Positions 44,277-52,101 of a DNA stretch of 52,101 nucleotides are shown piece after piece; the first letter of the stretch is position 1; every line of letters begins with the position of its first letter. The notes under the pieces are model-generated. The model worked only from the letters and a program-made list of their open reading frames with translations, did no database searches and was not told the origin of the DNA. The stretch is from NCBI GenBank assembly GCA_013288815.1, contig JABDBD010000020.1, positions 1 to 52,101 on the forward strand, read 5' to 3'. A program made the translations under genes and the position numbers. This DNA is from Gammaproteobacteria bacterium. Its GTDB lineage: Bacteria; Pseudomonadota; Gammaproteobacteria; DSM-16500.

Positions 44277-45614
44277 ATGTCCCAAAATTTGCATGTGATA
44301 GTGGGGCTAGGAGAAACCGGTTTATCTTGTGTGCGATATTTGAGTCAAAAAGGCATACCATTAGCGATTATAGATAGTAGGAAGAATCCTCCTCATTTTA
44401 TGGATTTTATAGAAACGTATCCGAATATTCCTGTTTCGTTAGGCAAAATGGATAGTCCGTTATTAGACCAAGCCGATAAAATAATTTTAAGCCCAGGCGT
44501 TTCATTACACGAACCTGCGATCATCAAGCAATTAAATCGCGGTGTGCCGGTGGTGGGTGACGTTGAATTATTTGCAACAGCTGCGAATGCTCCGATTATT
44601 GCAATTACGGGGACGAATGCAAAAAGCACAGTGACTACGCTTGTCGGTCAAATGGCAGTTGAATCGGATTTGAATGTTGAGGTGGGTGGAAATTTAGGTA
44701 TACCGTCCTTAGATTTGTTAAGGGTTACTCCGCCGGATTTATATGTGTTGGAGCTATCTAGTTTTCAGCTAGAAACAACGAATAGTTTACGTTCCCAAGT
44801 AGCTACAGTATTAAATGTTACACCAGACCATATGGATAGATATAACACGTTTAACGATTATTATTTGGCTAAACAACGTATCTATCAAAATTGTCAAAAT
44901 GCAGTTTGTAATCGTGATGATTCCTATACCGATTGTGATGATCGATATGAACAAAACAAATTTTATTTTACCTTGGGTAAGCCACAACAAAATGAATTTG
45001 GTTTGATTGAAAAAAATGGTCAGCAATATTTAGGATTTGAAGCGCAAGAATTAATGCCAATAACGGATTTACCCATACTCGGCCGACATTATCAGGCTAA
45101 TGCGTTAGCTGCATTAGCAATTGGTTATGCCTATGGTTTTCCAATGGATAAGATGATAAACACACTCAGGGTTTTTAAAGGGTTGCCGCATCGCTGTCAG
45201 TTAGTTCGGAAGCGAGATGGGGTCACTTGGTATAATGATTCTAAGGGAACCAATGTGGGTGCTACATTGGCTGCCATTAATGGGTTAGGTAGTGAAATAA
45301 ACGGTAAATTAATACTGATTGCCGGTGGTGTAGGTAAAAATGCGGATTTTAGTTCTCTTGTGCCTGCTGTGAAGCAGTATGTTCGAAAAGTTATTCTGAT
45401 AGGAGAGGCGGCGGCTCAGTTAGATATTTTGTTTAAAGATTTTTCGGACACAAGTTTTGCGAATACCATGGATGAAGCAGTGATAATAGCTTCTAAAGAT
45501 GCTTTGTTCGGAGATAGTGTATTATTATCCCCAGCGTGTGCAAGCTTTGATATGTTTAATAACTTTGAACACCGAGGCGAAGTATTTACAAAATTAGTGC
45601 AGGACTTGTCATGA
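44277..45614 (+). CDS. murD: UDP-MurNAc-L-alanine:D-glutamate ligase MurD
   Basis: A 445-residue Mur ligase. The N-terminal UDP-binding domain has VGLGETGLSCVRYL. The ATP loop is GTNAKST at 112-118 (Ala in place of the commoner Gly, a variant I recall from some other gammaproteobacteria). LNVTPDHMDRY is in the centre and YNDSKGTNVGATLAAI near 320. It adds D-glutamate to UDP-MurNAc-alanine. Overlaps ftsW by 4 bases. Confidence 0.95.
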   Translation: MSQNLHVIVGLGETGLSCVRYLSQKGIPLAIIDSRKNPPHFMDFIETYPNIPVSLGKMDSPLLDQADKIILSPGVSLHEPAIIKQLNRGVPVVGDVELFATAANAPIIAITGTNAKSTVTTLVGQMAVESDLNVEVGGNLGIPSLDLLRVTPPDLYVLELSSFQLETTNSLRSQVATVLNVTPDHMDRYNTFNDYYLAKQRIYQNCQNAVCNRDDSYTDCDDRYEQNKFYFTLGKPQQNEFGLIEKNGQQYLGFEAQELMPITDLPILGRHYQANALAALAIGYAYGFPMDKMINTLRVFKGLPHRCQLVRKRDGVTWYNDSKGTNVGATLAAINGLGSEINGKLILIAGGVGKNADFSSLVPAVKQYVRKVILIGEAAAQLDILFKDFSDTSFANTMDEAVIIASKDALFGDSVLLSPACASFDMFNNFEHRGEVFTKLVQDLS

Positions 45615-46789
45615 GAATGCGCCCAATTAGAATTGCTGGGGAAAGGAGAAGTTCTCATCGCTCTGTAGTCCCACCTTTACCTTACGATAGATGGTTTATT
45701 CTAACTGCTTTGGTTCTTGTTACCCTGGGTTTGCTGATGGTAGCCTCAGCATCTATCGTCATATCAGATCAACAACTACATCAGCCATTTTATTATTTTT
45801 ATCGGCAGCTTCTTTATTTGGTTTTAGGTGTGGCCCTAGGCAGCATTATTATTCAATTTGAGATTTCGGTCTGGGAAAGTTTCAGCAATTTTTTGTTGAT
45901 TACAGCTATGTTGTTGCTAGCGTTGGTTTTATTCCCAAAAGTAGGCCACACCGTAAATGGAAGTATACGCTGGATAAATTTAGGATTTTTTAGCATTCAA
46001 GTATCAGAAATTGCGAAATTTTCTGTGATTGTGTATATGTCTGCCTACGTCGTTAAAAATAGTAAGGACTTGAAAACGAATCTTTCAGGGTTGTTAAAAC
46101 CCATGGGTTTATTGGTGGTTATCTGTTCTTTGTTGCTACGCGAACCTGATTTTGGTGCTTGCGTGGTTATCGTCTCAACCGTTTTGGGCATGATGTTTTT
46201 AGCGGGTATGCCTATTCGTCATTTCTTGCTTCTCTTGATAATTGTCTTGATCGGTCTATCTGTATTGGTGATCTCTGCACCTTACAGAATGCATCGATTG
46301 ACTTCGTTCATGGATCCATGGGCTAACCCATTCAGTAGTGGTTATCAACTTACGCAATCGCTGATAGCATTTGGTCGCGGTGGATGGCTGGGAGTGGGAT
46401 TGGGTAAGAGTATCCAGAAAGTGTTTTATTTGCCAGAAGCGCATACGGATTTTTTATTTGCAGTGATTGCAGAGGAATTTGGACTAATTGGGTTAGTGAT
46501 AATTATTAGTTTATTTTCCTTTTTGGTGGTCCGTATTTTGTTGATAGGTAAACAAGCTCAGCGTTTGGAGCAGCACTTTGCTGGCTTTTTAGCTTATGGC
46601 TTTGGATTATGGATAGGTATACAATTTGCAGTTAATGTTGGCGTTAATGTCGGTTTATTGCCCACTAAAGGGCTGACTTTACCCTTTATGAGTTATGGTG
46701 GTAGTAGTATGCTGGTTAATTGTATTACTATCGCAGTATTGCTAAGGATAGATTATGAAAATAGGATGATGGCTTTAGGGTTGCGCTAA
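45611..46789 (+). CDS. ftsW: Septal peptidoglycan polymerase FtsW
   Basis: A 392-residue SEDS-family glycosyltransferase with about ten membrane helices and a cytoplasmic N-terminus of about 25 residues. Characteristic sequence: GHTVNGSIRWINLGFFSIQVSEIAKF (in pieces), LLREPDFGACVVI with the catalytic-type Asp, GWLGVGLGKS near 262, LPEAHTDFLFAVIAEE, and GLTLPFMSYGGSSMLVNC near the end. Works with FtsI. Overlaps murD by 4 bases and murG by 1. Confidence 0.96.
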   Translation: MRMRPIRIAGERRSSHRSVVPPLPYDRWFILTALVLVTLGLLMVASASIVISDQQLHQPFYYFYRQLLYLVLGVALGSIIIQFEISVWESFSNFLLITAMLLLALVLFPKVGHTVNGSIRWINLGFFSIQVSEIAKFSVIVYMSAYVVKNSKDLKTNLSGLLKPMGLLVVICSLLLREPDFGACVVIVSTVLGMMFLAGMPIRHFLLLLIIVLIGLSVLVISAPYRMHRLTSFMDPWANPFSSGYQLTQSLIAFGRGGWLGVGLGKSIQKVFYLPEAHTDFLFAVIAEEFGLIGLVIIISLFSFLVVRILLIGKQAQRLEQHFAGFLAYGFGLWIGIQFAVNVGVNVGLLPTKGLTLPFMSYGGSSMLVNCITIAVLLRIDYENRMMALGLR

Positions 46790-47871
46790 TGAGGAAATTA
46801 CAAAAAATTTTAATCATGGCTGGAGGAACGGGAGGTCATGTATTTCCGGGTTTGGCTGTTGCAAAGCAACTACGCCAAAATGGAGTAGAGGTTCATTGGC
46901 TAGGGACCCCAAGTGGCTTAGAAGCAAAAGTTATTCCCCCTGCTGGAATTCCAATTCATTATATTTCGATTAGTGGTTTAAGAGGGAAAAGTTTAGGGCA
47001 AAAATGTTTGCTACCTTTTAAACTGTTGATGGCAACTATACAGGCATTTCGAATCATCAGAAGGTTGCAGCCTAACCTAGTGTTAGGTATGGGTGGTTTT
47101 GTCAGTGGCCCAGGCGGAATTGCAAGTTGGATATTGCGTAAGCCGTTAATCATCCACGAGCAGAATGCAAAGGCAGGGTTAACTAACAAGTGGCTCGCTC
47201 GATTAGCGTGTAAAGTGTTAGAGGGATTTCCCAATACTTTCCCCAATACTCTCCATGCTATTTCCACAGGGAATCCAGTAAGAGATGAAATTAGTCGAAT
47301 TCCAGCACCCGAACTACGTTTCCAAGGGCGAACGAATCCTATGCGACTACTCATTATTGGTGGAAGCTTAGGTGCAAATGTCATTAATCATTTAATTCCT
47401 TCTGTGTTAGCTAAGATACCCGAAAATATGAGGCCGATGGTCTATCATCAAACGGGTGAAAAACATTTTGAGGGCACTGTCATAGCTTATCAACGTCTTG
47501 GTGTTACGGGTAATATTGTTCCTTTTATCACAGACATGGAGTCAGCTTATAGCTGGGCCGATTTAGTGTTATGCCGAGCGGGGGCGTTAACGATAGCTGA
47601 GTTATGTGCTGCAGGTTTGGGATCGGTACTTGTTCCTTATCCCTTTGCTGCAGATGACCATCAGACTGCTAATGCAGCTTATCTAGTAAAGCACCAGGCA
47701 GCTTTATTAATTCAGCAAGTAGAATTAACAGAAAACAGCTTGGTTGAGATATTAAAAGAACTTTCAGAATCAAGTGCCAAACGCATGAGAATGGCTAAGG
47801 CAGCGTATAGTTTGCGCCAGCCTGAGGCGACTATTAATGTATTAAAATTTTGTGAGGAGATATCGGATTGA
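46789..47871 (+). CDS. murG: Lipid II synthase MurG
   Basis: A 360-residue GT-B glycosyltransferase that adds GlcNAc to lipid I at the inner face of the membrane. The glycine-rich loop is [16 protein letters not shown] at 11-26, then [11 protein letters not shown] near 101, [26 protein letters not shown], and the UDP-GlcNAc site [23 protein letters not shown]. The start overlaps the ftsW stop by one base (TAATG). Confidence 0.96.
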   Translation: MRKLQKILIMAGGTGGHVFPGLAVAKQLRQNGVEVHWLGTPSGLEAKVIPPAGIPIHYISISGLRGKSLGQKCLLPFKLLMATIQAFRIIRRLQPNLVLGMGGFVSGPGGIASWILRKPLIIHEQNAKAGLTNKWLARLACKVLEGFPNTFPNTLHAISTGNPVRDEISRIPAPELRFQGRTNPMRLLIIGGSLGANVINHLIPSVLAKIPENMRPMVYHQTGEKHFEGTVIAYQRLGVTGNIVPFITDMESAYSWADLVLCRAGALTIAELCAAGLGSVLVPYPFAADDHQTANAAYLVKHQAALLIQQVELTENSLVEILKELSESSAKRMRMAKAAYSLRQPEATINVLKFCEEISD

Positions 47872-49292
47872 TTTGGACATTTGAAATGGGACGCATTAAG
47901 CATATCCACTTTATCGGTATTGGTGGGGTGGGCATGGGGGGGATCGCTGAAGTGTTACTGAGCGAAGGATACAATATATCTGGATCAGATGTCGCTGAAA
48001 ACTCACTGACAAAAAGACTTAAGGCAATCGGCGCAAAAATTTTTATTGGTCATGATGCTAGCCATATTCAGCATGCTGATGTGGTTGTGCAGTCATCCGC
48101 AATTGGTTCTGATAATGTAGAGCTAATCGCTGCCCGTCAAGCTCATATTCCTATTGTTCAGCGAGCTGAAATGCTTGGGGAGCTGATGCGTTTTCGATAT
48201 GGTATTGCCATTGCAGGAACACATGGAAAAACAACAACGACAAGCTTGATTGCCAGCATTCTTGCTGAAGAAGGTACGGATCCAACTTTTGTGATTGGAG
48301 GAAAATTAAATAGTGTTCAAACCAATGCACGCTTAGGAACTGGCCGTTACTTAGTGGCAGAGGCTGATGAAAGCGACGCATCTTTCCTTTATTTAAAACC
48401 AATGATTTCTGTCGTTACTAATATCGATGAAGATCATATGGGGACGTATAATTATGATTTTGCAAAATTACGTCAAACGTTTATTGATTTCATTCACCGA
48501 TTACCATTTTATGGGCTAGCGGTACTGTGTGCAGATGACCCAGTCGTTTGTGATATTCTTCCTGAAGTATCTAGACCTCTATTTACATATGGGTTTAACG
48601 AAACCGCTCACTTTCGAGCAATAGAGATTACGCATGACGACACACAAACGTTTTTTACCGTGTTGAGACCATTGAACCTGAGTCCCTTGAAAATAAAATT
48701 AAATCTACCTGGCAAACATAATGTATTAAATGCATTGGCGGCGATTGCTGTCGCGACTGAATTAAAAATTTCTGATGCTGCTATTTGTCGGGCACTTGAA
48801 AATTTTGCAGGTATAGGCAGACGATTTCAGATATATGGTGATTTTAAAACAAAAAATGGTGGTGTTTTTAAATTGGTTGATGATTATGGTCATCACCCTC
48901 GTGAAATTGAGGCAACTTTACAAGCGGCTCGCGAGAGCTGGCCTACTAAACGATTAGTGATGGTATACCAACCTCATCGCTATACTCGTACGCGTGACTT
49001 GATGAATGATTTCAGCAAGGTCTTGTCAAAAGTAGATAGCTTAATTCTTTTGGATGTCTATTCTGCCGGGGAAACCTATCTTGAAAATGCTGACACGAAA
49101 ACATTGGTTCAGAAGATTGTTGCGCAAGGTAAGCTACGACCTATCCATTTAGAGTCACATGAACAGCTCCCAACGATGTTGGGAGACATTTTATGTGATA
49201 ATGATGTGCTATTAATGCAGGGAGCTGGCAATATTGGTATGTTAGCTGCAAAGCTAGCGGCAACTAAAATGGATGAATTAATTAAATGTTAG
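47868..49292 (+). CDS. murC: UDP-MurNAc:L-alanine ligase MurC
   Basis: A 474-residue Mur ligase starting the stem peptide. [19 protein letters not shown] is near the start, ATP loop GTHGKTTTT near 116-124, [14 protein letters not shown] near 343, [12 protein letters not shown], and GAGNIG near the end. The start is taken as TTG 47868, which overlaps the murG stop and has AGGAGA 7-8 bases before it. ATG 47886 lacks any ribosome-binding site but gives a similar N-terminus. Confidence 0.95.
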   Translation: MIWTFEMGRIKHIHFIGIGGVGMGGIAEVLLSEGYNISGSDVAENSLTKRLKAIGAKIFIGHDASHIQHADVVVQSSAIGSDNVELIAARQAHIPIVQRAEMLGELMRFRYGIAIAGTHGKTTTTSLIASILAEEGTDPTFVIGGKLNSVQTNARLGTGRYLVAEADESDASFLYLKPMISVVTNIDEDHMGTYNYDFAKLRQTFIDFIHRLPFYGLAVLCADDPVVCDILPEVSRPLFTYGFNETAHFRAIEITHDDTQTFFTVLRPLNLSPLKIKLNLPGKHNVLNALAAIAVATELKISDAAICRALENFAGIGRRFQIYGDFKTKNGGVFKLVDDYGHHPREIEATLQAARESWPTKRLVMVYQPHRYTRTRDLMNDFSKVLSKVDSLILLDVYSAGETYLENADTKTLVQKIVAQGKLRPIHLESHEQLPTMLGDILCDNDVLLMQGAGNIGMLAAKLAATKMDELIKC

Positions 49293-50188
49293 CAGGCAAC
49301 TTCACTTTGCAGGATTTAAAAATGCTGCGTGGAAGATTATTGGAAAACGAATCATTAGCTGCATACACTTCTTGGCGTGTAGGCGGGCCAGCAACCTATG
49401 TTTATATTCCTGCGGATCTAACAGATACAGCTAATTTTATAAAACAGTTACCTCTTGATTTGAATGTATGCTGGTTAGGTTTGGGAAGTAATACCCTAGT
49501 TCGAGATAGTGGTATAAATGGTGTAGTCATCATTACGCAAGGTGCATTAAATTCTATTACTCAATGCGGCCCATTGACTTTAAAAGTTGAAGCGGGTGTC
49601 TCTTGTGCGCAAATAGCTCGTTATTCAGCAAGAATAGGTTTAACAGGGTTGGAATTTATGGCTGGAATTCCAGGTACGGTAGGCGGTGCTTTAGCTATGA
49701 ATGCGGGATGCTATGGGGGTGAAACCTGGCAAACAGTATGCAAGGTAGACATGTTAAGTCGTGATGGCGAAATACGCACCCGAGAAGCTGGAGATTTTGA
49801 AGTAAGTTATAGGCACGTTAGATCTTTTCCCAATGAATGGTTTGTGGCCGGATATTTTGAATTAAAGAAGGGTGAAAAAAAAGAATCGTTAGAGAAGATT
49901 CGTGTGTTACTCGAAAAACGGAATATGGCTCAACCGACTAGTTGGCCAAATGGAGGATCCGTATTTCGTAATCCAGTGGGTCTTTATGCCGCAAAGCTTA
50001 TTGAGGAGTGTGGTTTAAAAGGTTTGAAAATGGGTAATGCTCGTGTTTCAGAAAAGCATGCTAATTTTATTATTAATGAAGGTAATGCAACAGCTTCTGA
50101 TATTGAGAGTTTAATTAATAAAATTTCAAGCATAGTTGAGGAGCAGAAAGGCATACGTCTCATACCAGAAGTGTGTATGATTGGGTAA
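49286..50188 (+). CDS. murB: UDP-N-acetylenolpyruvoylglucosamine reductase MurB
   Basis: A 300-residue FAD enzyme reducing the enolpyruvyl group to make UDP-MurNAc. [14 protein letters not shown] is near 29-42, [18 protein letters not shown], the FAD site [23 protein letters not shown] near 126-148 (pieces), the catalytic serine in [10 protein letters not shown], and EKHANFIIN near the C-terminus. The length is that of the shorter MurB class rather than the about 340-residue E. coli type. Overlaps murC by 7 bases. ddl, usually next, is missing. Confidence 0.95.
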   Translation: MLAGNFTLQDLKMLRGRLLENESLAAYTSWRVGGPATYVYIPADLTDTANFIKQLPLDLNVCWLGLGSNTLVRDSGINGVVIITQGALNSITQCGPLTLKVEAGVSCAQIARYSARIGLTGLEFMAGIPGTVGGALAMNAGCYGGETWQTVCKVDMLSRDGEIRTREAGDFEVSYRHVRSFPNEWFVAGYFELKKGEKKESLEKIRVLLEKRNMAQPTSWPNGGSVFRNPVGLYAAKLIEECGLKGLKMGNARVSEKHANFIINEGNATASDIESLINKISSIVEEQKGIRLIPEVCMIG

Positions 50189-50209
50189 CCTTGTAAGGAC
50201 AAAAAAGCA

Positions 50210-50944
50210 ATGACTATGGGCACCCTAAGAACACAAAGTGATAAATTGTCTTTTTCTTGGAGGGGTGTGTTCAGGTTATTGGGGTGCTCATCCTTTATTC
50301 TGTTTTTTATTTTTCTAATCCCGAAAAGTTTTCATAATGAATATTTTCCTATTACTGATGTGAAAGTATTTGGTATTCATCACGTTAATCATGAAGAATT
50401 ACAAAATTTAATTTTACCCTTTATTAGTAAAGGTTTTTTTAGGTTAGATCTTGCTGAAATTAAAGAACAAATTTTGCAGTTAGCCTGGGTAAATGAGGTG
50501 ACAGTGCAGAGAGTCTGGCCTGACAAAGTCATGATTTCATTGAATGAAAAAAATCCCGTGGCGCGATGGAATGATGAAAGTTTACTAAGTGATTCAGGCG
50601 AGATATTTACACCATCACATGACACTTATCCATCTGATTTGCCCCAATTTGTTGGGCCTTCTGGAGAGCAACTTAAACTAATAAGATATTATGCTAAAAT
50701 AAATAACTTATTTTCGCCGTTGCATTTTAAAATTGCTCGACTAGAATTGTTGCCCTTACAAGGATGGAATATAACTCTCACTAATGGAATAAAATTAAAT
50801 GCAGGTTACAAAGATATCTTGACTCGCATCAGTCATTTTGTGAAAGTGTACCCGAAAATTGTAGGAGCTAGAGAAGCTGATGTAGAGTATATTGACTTAC
50901 GATATCCTAATGGAATGGCAGTACGCTGGAAATCAGTCACATAA
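50210..50944 (+). CDS. ftsQ: Cell division protein FtsQ
   Basis: A 244-residue bitopic protein: one membrane helix at about 21-38, a POTRA domain at about 46-115 (ITDVKVFGIHHVNHEELQNLI, WVNEVTVQRVWPDKVMISL), then a beta domain (FKIARLELLPLQGWNITLTNGI, YIDLRYPNGMAVRW). It links FtsLB to the early divisome. ATG 50210 follows AAGGAC; ATG 50216 is an alternative. ftsA begins 22 bases later. Confidence 0.95.
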   Translation: MTMGTLRTQSDKLSFSWRGVFRLLGCSSFILFFIFLIPKSFHNEYFPITDVKVFGIHHVNHEELQNLILPFISKGFFRLDLAEIKEQILQLAWVNEVTVQRVWPDKVMISLNEKNPVARWNDESLLSDSGEIFTPSHDTYPSDLPQFVGPSGEQLKLIRYYAKINNLFSPLHFKIARLELLPLQGWNITLTNGIKLNAGYKDILTRISHFVKVYPKIVGAREADVEYIDLRYPNGMAVRWKSVT

Positions 50945-50966
50945 ACTTAAGTTTGGAAGCAAAATT

Positions 50967-52101
50967 ATGGCAAAGAAGCCAAACAAAGATCTGATGGTAG
51001 GGATTGATATTGGAACCTCCAAAGTTGTTGCTATTGTGGGAGAAGTGAGTAGCGATGGCAAGGTTAATGTTGTGGGGTTGGGTTCGCACCCATCTCAGGG
51101 ATTAAAACGTGGAGTTGTCGTCAATATTGAATCAGCTGTTCAGTCTATCCAAAATGCTGTAGAAGAAGCTGAGCTTATGGCTGGATGCCAAATTTATTCA
51201 GCATTTACAGGGATCGCAGGTAGTCATATCCGCAGTATTAATTCTCATGGCATAGTTGCTATTCGTGATCGTGAAGTGACTCAATCAGATGTCGATAGGG
51301 TCATTGATGCAGCAAAAGCTGTAGCTATCCCTGCAGATCAAAAAATATTACACATATTACCACAAGAATTTATTATCGATAACCAAGATTCTATCCGAGA
51401 ACCTATTGGTATGTCGGGTGTACGTTTAGAAGCTAAGGTTCATATTGTCACGGGTGCCGTTAGTGCCGCACAAAATATTGTTAAGTGTCTTAAACGATGC
51501 GGACTTGCGGCTAGTGATATTGTTCTTGAGCAATTTGCATCGAGCCAATCGATATTGGGTGACGATGAAAAAGAATTAGGCGTATGCATGATTGATATAG
51601 GGGGTGGAACGACGGATGTTGCTATCTTCACTGACGGCGCAATTCGTCATACAGCCGTAATACCGATAGCAGGTGATCAAGTTACTAATGATATAGCCAT
51701 TGCCTTACGTACACCAACACGGAATGCCGAAGAGATTAAGCTGAAATATGCTTGTGCGCTACAAGACTTGGCTGATGCTAACCAAATGATTGATATCCCC
51801 ACAGTGGGTGATAGACCAGGGAGACATCTTTCTAAGCGAGCATTAGCAGAAGTGGTTGAAGCAAGATACGAAGAATTATTTACCTTGGTTGCAGCGGAGA
51901 TTCGTCGCAGTGGACTTGAGGATTTAATAGCGGCTGGCATTGTTTTGACGGGGGGCGCGTCAAAAGTAGAGGGAGCTTTAGAATTAGCCGAACGTGTGTT
52001 TAAAATGCCTGTTCGAATTGGGGTTCCTCAACATGTGACAGGGTTAGCCGATGTTCTTAATAATCCAGTCTATGCTACAGGTGTCGGCTTACTACTGTAT
52101 G
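50967..52101 (+). CDS. ftsA: Cell division protein FtsA (partial)
   Basis: The first 378 residues of an actin-like ATPase that anchors FtsZ to the membrane; the end, including the membrane-binding helix, lies outside the window. VGIDIGTSKVVAIVGE is at 11-26 (phosphate 1), the FtsA-specific 1C domain spans about 85-165, IDIGGGTTDVAIF is near 210-222 (phosphate 2), and GIVLTGGASKVEGA near 327 is the adenosine site. ftsZ is expected next. Confidence 0.96.
   Translation, partial: MAKKPNKDLMVGIDIGTSKVVAIVGEVSSDGKVNVVGLGSHPSQGLKRGVVVNIESAVQSIQNAVEEAELMAGCQIYSAFTGIAGSHIRSINSHGIVAIRDREVTQSDVDRVIDAAKAVAIPADQKILHILPQEFIIDNQDSIREPIGMSGVRLEAKVHIVTGAVSAAQNIVKCLKRCGLAASDIVLEQFASSQSILGDDEKELGVCMIDIGGGTTDVAIFTDGAIRHTAVIPIAGDQVTNDIAIALRTPTRNAEEIKLKYACALQDLADANQMIDIPTVGDRPGRHLSKRALAEVVEARYEELFTLVAAEIRRSGLEDLIAAGIVLTGGASKVEGALELAERVFKMPVRIGVPQHVTGLADVLNNPVYATGVGLLLY

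Noticed and set aside
44609-44632. Ala instead of Gly in the MurD P-loop as a defect
   Set aside because: This variant is, to my recollection, present in functional MurD of other gammaproteobacteria, and all other motifs are intact.

Overview
The window looks like chromosome from an AT-rich gammaproteobacterium, most likely a member of the order Legionellales (Coxiellaceae/Diplorickettsiaceae-like). This is an inference from gene order and protein character, not a database match. Supporting points are the smpB-ratA-rnfH-bamE-fur-recN-nadK-hrcA-grpE-dnaK-dnaJ order, an extended tmRNA tag, an HU protein with a lysine/alanine-rich tail, and a protein resembling cyclodipeptide synthases, which are known from Rickettsiella and Legionella relatives. 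The GC content appears low throughout.

Positions 1-10,451 are a mobile genomic island inserted at the 3' end of the tmRNA gene. On the minus strand lie a P4-type tyrosine integrase next to the tmRNA end and, at the far side, an AlpA-like regulator, a CHC2 zinc-finger protein, a TOPRIM/ATPase replication protein that runs off the window, and an unknown 204-residue protein. Between them, on the plus strand, is a cargo operon: a ribbon-helix-helix regulator overlapping a complete type I restriction-modification system (hsdM, hsdS, hsdR), followed by a trypsin-like protease without a signal peptide. Three tandem 10-base repeats precede the operon. The outer end of the island is outside the window.

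Positions 10,452-30,544 are housekeeping genes. They comprise trans-translation (ssrA, a nucleoside phosphorylase, smpB), ratA-rnfH, bamE, fur with a solute-binding protein, recN-nadK, the heat-shock cluster hrcA-grpE-dnaK-dnaJ, greA-rlmE-ftsH-glmM, an HU-like protein, rplM-rpsI and sspA-sspB. The heat-shock cluster appears doubly controlled, by a CIRCE operator before hrcA and by a sigma-32-type promoter inside the end of hrcA. tmRNA, SmpB, SspB and FtsH all serve ribosome rescue or disposal of damaged proteins.

Positions 30,545-37,511 hold an unrecognised protein with a cyclodipeptide-synthase-like core but altered catalytic positions. They also hold a minus-strand operon yraN-diaA-two BON lipoproteins-hybrid histidine kinase, with rsmI divergent. 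From 37,551 come RNase P RNA and then the division/cell-wall (dcw) cluster: mraZ, rsmH, ftsL, ftsI, murE, mraY, murD, ftsW, murG, murC, murB, ftsQ and ftsA (cut by the window end). Its genes are packed with overlaps or very short gaps. murF and ddl are absent from their usual places. Four GTGG repeats spaced exactly 10 bases apart lie upstream of mraZ and fit an autoregulatory MraZ operator. No tRNA gene, CRISPR array or insertion sequence was found.
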